Below, piece by piece: positions 6,187-10,750 of a stretch of DNA of 14,147 bases. Origin of the DNA: DASVHS01 sp036390755 (GTDB lineage Bacteria; Acidobacteriota; Thermoanaerobaculia; Gp7-AA8); NCBI GenBank assembly GCA_036390755.1, contig DASWBH010000254.1, positions 1 to 14,147 on the forward strand, given 5' to 3'. How positions within the stretch are numbered: the stretch's first letter is position 1; each line of letters begins with the position of its first letter. A program made the position numbers and the translations under genes. The notes beneath the pieces are model-generated. The model searched no databases. It was not told where the DNA came from and worked only from the letters and a program-made list of their open reading frames with translations.

Positions 6187-7857
6187 ATGCTCAAGACGCG
6201 CCACATCGGAGCGTACCGCGATCTCCTCGTCCTCTTCACGCGTTACGGCCGCAGGGATTTCCGCCTGTCGACGACGACAGACGACCTACTCGTTCCCCCG
6301 GAGGAAGAGGCGAAGATCGAGCCGGACGTGCGCCAGCGCGCGGAGGCGTTCGCGGCGGCGCTCAAGCAGATGGGGCCGACGTACGTGAAGTTCGGGCAGC
6401 TCCTGTCGACGCGCCCCGACATCGTGCCACCCGAGTACATCACCGCGCTCGAGTCGCTGCAGGACAACCTCGAGCCGTTCTCGTTCGGCGACGTCGAGCG
6501 GACCATCGAGGAGGAGCTCGGCGCCAAGATCTCGAAGATCTTCGAGGAGTTCGAAGCGCGGCCGGTGGCCGCCGCCTCGCTCGGGCAGGTGCATCGAGCG
6601 GTCCTGCGGGACGGCCGCGAGGTCGTCGTCAAAGTGCAGCGGCCGAACGTGCGCGAGCAGGTCCGAAGCGATCTCGATGTGCTCACGGAGATCGCGCAGA
6701 CGATCGAGGCGCACACGGACATCGGCCGGAAGATGAATCTCTCAGGCGCGATCGAGCAGGCCCGCATGGTCATGCTCAACGAGCTGAATTACCTGCAGGA
6801 AGCCCGCAACACCGAGATCCTTCGCGAGAACCTCAGCACGTTTCCGCAGATCTACATCCCGGAGGTCATCCACGATCTGAGCTCGTCGCGCGTGCTGACG
6901 ACGGAGCTCGTGAAAGGCCGGAAAGTCTCGAAGCTGACGCCGCTGTCGCTCATCGAGAACAACTACGCCGAGCTCGCGGCCGTTCTGACGCGTGCGTACC
7001 TCAAACAGATCTGCGTCGACGGCGTGTGGCACAGCGATCCGCATCCCGGCAACGTCTTCGTGCGCGAGATCGACGGCGTGACGCAGATCGTGCTGCTCGA
7101 CTTCGGCATGGTCAGCCGGCTCAGTTACGAGCTCCAGGACGAGATCATCAAGTTGCTGCTGGCGATCTCCTCGAACCGGGGAGCCGAAGCCGCCGACTCC
7201 TGCGTGCGCATGTCGGAGGCGCAGGAGCATTTCGATCCCGTGAAGTTCACCCGCGAGATCTCGACGATCATCTCGGCCGTGCACGGCGTCAGCGCAAACG
7301 AGATCAACACCGGACAATTGATCTTCAACGTCATCGCCATCGGGAACAACAACGATCTGAAGGCACCTCCCGAGCTGGCGATGCTCGCCAAGACGCTGCT
7401 GCATCTCGACGCCATCACGCGCCGTCTCGATCCCGAATATGACCCGCAGCTCGTGATCCGCGACTACGCCGAGCAGCTGATGACGCAGAAGCTCGCCCAG
7501 AAGTTCCACCCGCGCAACTTCTACGCCGCGCTGCTCGATCTCAATCAGCTCGTTCTCGATCTGCCGCACCGCGCGCGAGAGATCGTCGATCTTCTCGCCA
7601 TCGGCAAACTGACGTTCGGCCTCAAGCTCGTCCAGGCCGAAGAGTTCCTCGCCGGCATTCACAAGATCGCGAACCGGATCACCGTCGGCGTCATCGTCGC
7701 CGCCATCGTCATCTCCTCGGCGCTGATGATGCGCATGCAGCCACGGCTGGCGATCGCCGGCTGGGTCATCGCGACACTGATCGGGCTCTACCTCGTCATC
7801 TCGACGCTGGTTCAGGATCGACGCGATCAGGAGCGGGCGAAGCTCAAAGGCAAGTAG
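6187..7857 (+). CDS. AarF/UbiB/ABC1-family kinase-like membrane protein
   Basis: Predicted 556 residues. The UbiB-type protein-kinase-like fold is complete: the family-specific K68-F-G-Q71 motif, the alanine-rich nucleotide loop AAASLGQVHRA (128-138), the VVVKVQRP lysine (K149), ELNY (199-202), the catalytic-loop equivalent HSDPHPGN (282-289) and the metal-binding DFG (305-307). The C-terminus has two transmembrane helices (about 499-516 and 521-541), as in UbiB. Family members act at the inner membrane as ATPases supporting ubiquinone or other isoprenoid-lipid synthesis or transport. No quinone-biosynthesis gene is adjacent, so the exact pathway is unassigned. I prefer the ATG at 6187; a TTG at 6169 is in frame. 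The gene is divergent from metK and convergent with the L,D-transpeptidase. Confidence 0.93.
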   Translation: MLKTRHIGAYRDLLVLFTRYGRRDFRLSTTTDDLLVPPEEEAKIEPDVRQRAEAFAAALKQMGPTYVKFGQLLSTRPDIVPPEYITALESLQDNLEPFSFGDVERTIEEELGAKISKIFEEFEARPVAAASLGQVHRAVLRDGREVVVKVQRPNVREQVRSDLDVLTEIAQTIEAHTDIGRKMNLSGAIEQARMVMLNELNYLQEARNTEILRENLSTFPQIYIPEVIHDLSSSRVLTTELVKGRKVSKLTPLSLIENNYAELAAVLTRAYLKQICVDGVWHSDPHPGNVFVREIDGVTQIVLLDFGMVSRLSYELQDEIIKLLLAISSNRGAEAADSCVRMSEAQEHFDPVKFTREISTIISAVHGVSANEINTGQLIFNVIAIGNNNDLKAPPELAMLAKTLLHLDAITRRLDPEYDPQLVIRDYAEQLMTQKLAQKFHPRNFYAALLDLNQLVLDLPHRAREIVDLLAIGKLTFGLKLVQAEEFLAGIHKIANRITVGVIVAAIVISSALMMRMQPRLAIAGWVIATLIGLYLVISTLVQDRRDQERAKLKGK

Positions 7858-7867
7858 GTCGCCCGTA

Positions 7868-7959
7868 TCATTCCGAGCGAGGCGAGGAATCCCCTCCGGC
7901 GGGCTACGAATCGCTCCTCACCTCCCAGATTGCTCGCCGTCTTCACGGCTCGGAATGAC
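7868..7959. repeat. Palindromic REP-like repeat, copy 2, between convergent genes
   Basis: The ends TCATTCCGAGC (7868-7878) and GCTCGGAATGA (7948-7958) are exact complements. The right part (about 7925-7960) matches the right part of the copy at 3661-3753 with only two differences seen over about 37 bp. The left end also shares ATTCCGAGC and GCGAGGAATC. The interior is diverged and forms a weaker hairpin than copy 1. It fills the gap between the ends of the AarF gene (10 bp before) and the L,D-transpeptidase gene (3 bp after). Confidence 0.85.
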
Positions 7960-7962
7960 GCG

Positions 7963-8667
7963 TTAGTCCAGGTCCGAGTGCCGTTCCGGTTTGCGGCTGC
8001 TGTTCGCGGTTTTTGAGTCCGCCTGCGGCTGTTCGCTTTCGAAGATGTACACCGGCGTGCCGATCTTCGCCGTGTCCCACAAGGTCTCGAGCATGTCGCC
8101 AGGCACGCGGATGCAGCCGTGCGACGCGCGTTTGCCGAACGAGCCTACGTCATCGGTGCCGTGAATCATGATTCCGTCGCCGAGGTCCAGCGCGTACTTG
8201 CCGAGATGACCTTTGACCTGCCGCTTGGGAGAGTCGGGCGGCGGCACGGGGTCACCGTCCTCGACGAAAGCCCAGTCGGGTTTGGTCCAGATCGGATCCT
8301 CGATTTTGCGCAGCACGGTCAGCCGGCCGCGAGGCGTGTGAAACAACCACGTCTTTCCGGCCTTCTTCAACACTTTCTCGGTACCGGTTGCGACGAGACT
8401 CTTGTCGACGAGCTTGCCGTCCTGGAAGAGATAAAGATGATTCGTAGCGACGTCGACCGTGATGAGCGTGCCGGTGCGCGGTGCATCGGGCGGCAAGCCC
8501 TGGGTCTGCTGTTGGTTCTGATCGCAGTGGAACTGCCACCAATGACATGGCGAACCGTCGCCGGCCCCCGCCGGATCCGGACTCTCCGCTGCGAGAAGCT
8601 GCTGTGATGTAAGCGCCAGGCTCGCCACGAGGATCACTCGCGCGAGCATTGCTGAAGTCGATTTCAA
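7963..8667 (-). CDS. Exported L,D-transpeptidase (YkuD domain)
   Basis: Predicted 234 residues from a TTG start. The N-terminus (MKSTSAMLARVILVASLALT, ending LLAAES) is a signal peptide. A Pro/Gln-rich linker is followed by the YkuD domain, beginning ITVDVATNHLYLFQDG and ending with the catalytic IMIHGT...SHGCIR (His169, His183, Cys185). Such enzymes cross-link peptidoglycan 3-3 or attach proteins to it in the periplasm. The C-terminal tail after VYIFESEQP is hydrophilic. I chose TTG at 8667 because GGAGG lies 7 nt before it and the signal peptide is then well formed. An ATG at 8649 (M7 here) lacks a ribosome site, and one at 8715 adds an implausible Cys-rich extension. Two Cys (near residues 41 and 48) just after the signal peptide are unusual and could form a disulfide. 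Confidence 0.92.
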   Translation of the reverse strand: MKSTSAMLARVILVASLALTSQQLLAAESPDPAGAGDGSPCHWWQFHCDQNQQQTQGLPPDAPRTGTLITVDVATNHLYLFQDGKLVDKSLVATGTEKVLKKAGKTWLFHTPRGRLTVLRKIEDPIWTKPDWAFVEDGDPVPPPDSPKRQVKGHLGKYALDLGDGIMIHGTDDVGSFGKRASHGCIRVPGDMLETLWDTAKIGTPVYIFESEQPQADSKTANSSRKPERHSDLD

Positions 8668-8677
8668 GGAACACCCT

Positions 8678-8725
8678 CCCGTTCGAGATGCGCAGCCAAC
8701 TACGAATTGATTCATTGCGAACGGG
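8678..8725. promoter_or_regulatory. Inverted repeat in the leader/promoter of the L,D-transpeptidase gene
   Basis: CCCGTTCG at 8678-8685 is exactly complementary to CGAACGGG at 8718-8725, 32 nt apart. On the minus strand the inner arm runs into the GGGAGGG ribosome site of the L,D-transpeptidase. Either a regulator operator or an RNA stem masking the Shine-Dalgarno would fit. The other arm overlaps the possible -35 of the tRNA promoter. Confidence 0.4.
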
Positions 8726-8743
8726 GGGCCAACCTGCTAGCGT
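8715..8743 (+). promoter_or_regulatory. Possible promoter of tRNA-Arg
   Basis: TTGCGA (8715-8720) and TAGCGT (8738-8743) are spaced by 17 bp, about 50 bp before the tRNA. Matches to consensus are 4/6 and 3/6, so this is a weak call resting mostly on spacing and position. Confidence 0.35.
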
Positions 8744-8792
8744 GAGCGCAGGCGGAATCTGCCGTGTTTCGAATGGGTTAGCGTTGGCTCGT

Positions 8793-8869
8793 GGCCCCGT
8801 AGCTCAGGTGGATAGAGCAGGAGTTTCCTAAACTCAAGGTCGCGTGTTCGAGTCACGCCGGGGCCACCA
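8793..8869 (+). tRNA. tRNA-Arg (anticodon CCT)
   Basis: A full cloverleaf folds by eye. The acceptor stem GGCCCCG pairs with CGGGGCC; the D arm is GCTC/GAGC. The anticodon arm has CCT at 8827-8829 preceded by T33, and the T arm GCGTG/CACGC encloses TTCGAGT. The discriminator is A and CCA is encoded (8867-8869). Anticodon CCT reads the arginine codon AGG. The first anticodon-stem pair is a G-A mismatch. The anticodon arm is itself palindromic (GAGTTT CCT AAACTC), the usual shape of a tyrosine-integrase target. The 3' half from the anticodon onward is repeated at 10342-10389. Confidence 0.95.
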
Positions 8870-8874
8870 GGTGG
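8827..8874 (+). repeat. attL: 48-bp direct repeat within the tRNA-Arg 3' half
   Basis: Positions 8827-8874 are identical, base for base, to 10342-10389. The repeat begins at the first anticodon base and ends 5 bp past CCA (GGTGG). Just outside, the copies differ on both sides (T versus C before, T versus G after). This is the junction where the tRNA remains whole. Confidence 0.88.
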
Positions 8875-8925
8875 TTCTCAGTTCTCGATTGTCGACCGAT
8901 CAGACGCTGTCGTCGCTCTCATTCC

Positions 8926-8945
8926 GGACATCACGGGGGATGTCC
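8926..8945 (-). terminator. Possible hairpin downstream of the secreted PPC/Ig-like gene
   Basis: GGACATC (8926-8932) pairs with GATGTCC (8939-8945) around a 6-nt loop, about 30 nt after the stop of the minus-strand gene. There is no T tract on either side, so if it stops transcription it is not a classic intrinsic terminator. Confidence 0.25.
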
Positions 8946-8972
8946 CAACGTGCTGGCAGTCCGTCCTCCTCC

Positions 8973-10238
8973 TCAATGGCCGCGTTTGACACTCCGGCGC
9001 CTCCCAGGGGTCACTGCGATCTGGCTCGTCATGCTCGTGGCACTCCCACACGAATTCGATACGACCACGAAATAGCCGCAGTTCTGAGTGAGCGCAGGCG
9101 TCTGGAATCGATAGCTGTCGTTCCCGACCGTCACATACGGTGCGGACACCGAATGCCATGCGAAGTGCATTGTTGCCGTGCCGACCGCATTAACTGTCAA
9201 CAGAGCGGACTGTCCTGCGCTTAGGGCCCAACTCTGCGGATTTTCGATGATCGACGGAGCCATGCAAGCCTGCGCATCTGTACAGGAAAGCGAGACTGTG
9301 TAGTTCCCCAACGCGTAGGTGTCGAGCGTGCTCACCCCGATCGCCCACGTGCCGGTCGATGTCAACTTGAACTTCGTGATGGCAGCGACAGTTGTCCCGG
9401 TACCATACGGTGTCGACGCAGGATCCCCCTGCGGCGGCAAGAGTGCGACGAATGGACGCGTGTAGGTTGACGACAGCGACGTCAGGTTGACGGTGACCAT
9501 CTCACCGACGACTCCGTGAAACGTGTAGAAATCGCTGAACGAGCCGTCGCTCAACGTACATGAGCCGAAGGTCAGTCTCGCTGACTGCGATGTATTGCAA
9601 TCGATCGGATACAGGCCACAGGCGTGGTTGTCAAACGATGAAGGCGGCGGCGATCCCGCCGCGCCGGCGCTGATGGTGACCGCGTACGGGCCGGTGTTGG
9701 GCTCACTTGACGGAGGCGGCCAAAGCGCTTCGGCTTCAACCTTGTAGGTTCCCGTCGACGGAGCGATCAACACCAGGCGTTCAGTGCTTACGCCGTCGCT
9801 AAAGCGATAGGAGAGGATTGTGCCAGTCGCGCCGGTCATGTACAGAAAGACATCGAATGCGCTCGATGACATTTCGACTGTGAGCAACTGCCCTGCGGTC
9901 GCGCTGAATGTGTACACGTCTTCTCGCAGGCCGATGTTGTCGAGACACGATGATGCCGTCAAGACGCCGTGCATCGTCGCAGGAAGCGGCACTGCCTGCG
10001 CCGGGCAAGTGGCTTCAGTGTGCGGAGTGTGTTCTCCGGCCTGTTTCGCCGCTATGTTCTCATCGTGTCGAACGTCGACTTCGAATGTGCCTTCTCCTGC
10101 GCGCGACGCGAGTGCACGATTCCGCGCAGCGAACATTCTCGCGTTCAGTTCTTGATTCGCGGAGTCTGACGCTTGAGCAGCAGATGAAAACGTGGCAAGG
10201 GCAATAGTCGCTAACGCAACGACAATGCGTGACTTCAT
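8973..10238 (-). CDS. Secreted protein with two PPC-like domains and an Ig-like domain (cassette cargo)
   Basis: Predicted 421 residues, not matched to a named family member. The N-terminus MKSRIVVALATIALATFSSA followed by AQA is a clear signal peptide. Residues about 85-190 (GVLTASSCLD, DVYTFSATAGQLLTVEMSS, STGTYKVEAEA, GPYAVTIS) and about 205-320 (LTFGSCTLSDGSFSDFYTFH, GEMVTVNLTS, GTWAIGVSTLD, GNYTVSLSC) are two bacterial pre-peptidase C-terminal-like beta-sandwiches. Residues about 328-410 (PSIIENPQSWALSAGQSALL, then YFVVVSNSCGSATS) form an Ig-like domain. There is no protease or other catalytic domain, so it is probably a secreted adhesive or binding protein. Seven or more Cys suggest disulfides. 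The C-terminus ends in a basic tail, RRRSVKRGH, not a known sorting signal. Start 10238 was chosen for the signal peptide; the frame runs open to 10352, through attR. A weak AAGG lies about 12 nt upstream. Confidence 0.82.
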   Translation of the reverse strand: MKSRIVVALATIALATFSSAAQASDSANQELNARMFAARNRALASRAGEGTFEVDVRHDENIAAKQAGEHTPHTEATCPAQAVPLPATMHGVLTASSCLDNIGLREDVYTFSATAGQLLTVEMSSSAFDVFLYMTGATGTILSYRFSDGVSTERLVLIAPSTGTYKVEAEALWPPPSSEPNTGPYAVTISAGAAGSPPPSSFDNHACGLYPIDCNTSQSARLTFGSCTLSDGSFSDFYTFHGVVGEMVTVNLTSLSSTYTRPFVALLPPQGDPASTPYGTGTTVAAITKFKLTSTGTWAIGVSTLDTYALGNYTVSLSCTDAQACMAPSIIENPQSWALSAGQSALLTVNAVGTATMHFAWHSVSAPYVTVGNDSYRFQTPALTQNCGYFVVVSNSCGSATSMTSQIAVTPGRRRSVKRGH

Positions 10239-10341
10239 GAACAATATCGACCTTCTCTCGGTTGGTTGTTTAGCCAAATAACTATCGCCAGCAGGCAAAA
10301 ATTTCCGGCTGAGTCGGCTTGTCGAGCGCTTGTGAGCCGGC

Positions 10342-10389
10342 CCTAAACTCAAGGTCGCGTGTTCGAGTCACGCCGGGGCCACCAGGTGG
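10342..10389 (+). repeat. attR: duplicated 3' half of tRNA-Arg
   Basis: A perfect copy of 8827-8874: anticodon, half the anticodon stem, T arm, acceptor 3' strand, CCA and GGTGG. It lacks the 5' half of the tRNA, so it cannot give a functional tRNA. It ends 8 bp before the stop codon of the next minus-strand gene, so integration left that gene intact. Confidence 0.88.
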
Positions 10390-10397
10390 GCAACCTT

Positions 10398-10718
10398 TCA
10401 GACCTTCTTGGCGATGTCGCGAATCCAGGTCCACACAGCGACGGTCGACGACATGCCGATCACGCTCGCCGCGAGCGCCACGACCTGACGCAACTCCTCA
10501 TCCGTCGCACCGGAGCCGCGCGCCTTGCGAACCGCTGAGTGCACGTTGCCTTCGCGCATCGCGCCGATTGCGATCGCGAGCTTCACCAGATGTTCGGTCT
10601 TGTCGTCGAGCGGTCCTTCGTTGCCGGCATCGCCGAGCAGGTCCCAGGCCTGGCGAAGCTTCGGGAACGAGTCGCTGAACTCTTTGAACGTCCTTGGCGG
10701 GCCGCCGGTTTTCGCCAT
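10398..10718 (-). CDS. Carboxymuconolactone decarboxylase/AhpD-like family protein lacking CxxC
   Basis: Predicted 106 residues, the size of a single CMD domain. The core TEHLVKLAIAIGAMREGNVH, followed by SAVRKARGSGATDEELRQVV and a hydrophobic helix, is the family signature of stacked helices with a conserved His. In AhpD-type peroxidases this place has a redox CxxC. Here it reads E56-G-N-V-H60 and the protein contains no Cys at all, so it is unlikely to be a peroxidase. It belongs to the EG-x-VH subset whose reaction is not established. A good ribosome site (AGGGGG, about 7 nt before ATG) supports the start. It follows the histidine kinase gene by 32 bp on the same strand and may be cotranscribed. 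The stop lies 8 bp from attR. Confidence 0.85.
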   Translation of the reverse strand: MAKTGGPPRTFKEFSDSFPKLRQAWDLLGDAGNEGPLDDKTEHLVKLAIAIGAMREGNVHSAVRKARGSGATDEELRQVVALAASVIGMSSTVAVWTWIRDIAKKV

Positions 10719-10750
10719 CGCAATCCCCCTGGCGGGAGATCATCGCGCGT

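Larger units (their letters stand above)
8827..10389. mobile_element. tRNA-Arg-integrated cassette or island remnant, about 1.5 kb, single cargo gene
   Basis: The two 48-bp repeats bracket about 1.5 kb; removing one repeat plus the interior (1515 bp) would restore a simple tRNA-Arg locus. The interior holds one secreted-protein gene and no recognisable integrase, excisionase, replication or phage gene on either strand. By eye the interior, especially 10200-10340, is richer in A and T than its neighbours, consistent with foreign origin. The stretch before attR contains an imperfect palindrome (10265-10282) and a CCGGCT/AGCCGG inverted repeat (10305-10310 and 10335-10340), possible protein-binding sites. 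It may be a deletion remnant of a larger island or a non-autonomous element mobilised in trans. Confidence 0.75.

Noticed and set aside
8668..8715. An ATG start at 8715 for the L,D-transpeptidase
   Set aside because: The added residues include two Cys and no signal features, while the TTG at 8667 has GGAGG at 7-nt spacing and gives a normal signal peptide.
10239..10352. An N-terminal extension of the PPC/Ig-like protein into attR, starting at 10352
   Set aside because: It would put 38 hydrophilic residues before a perfect signal peptide; more likely the frame is open by chance.
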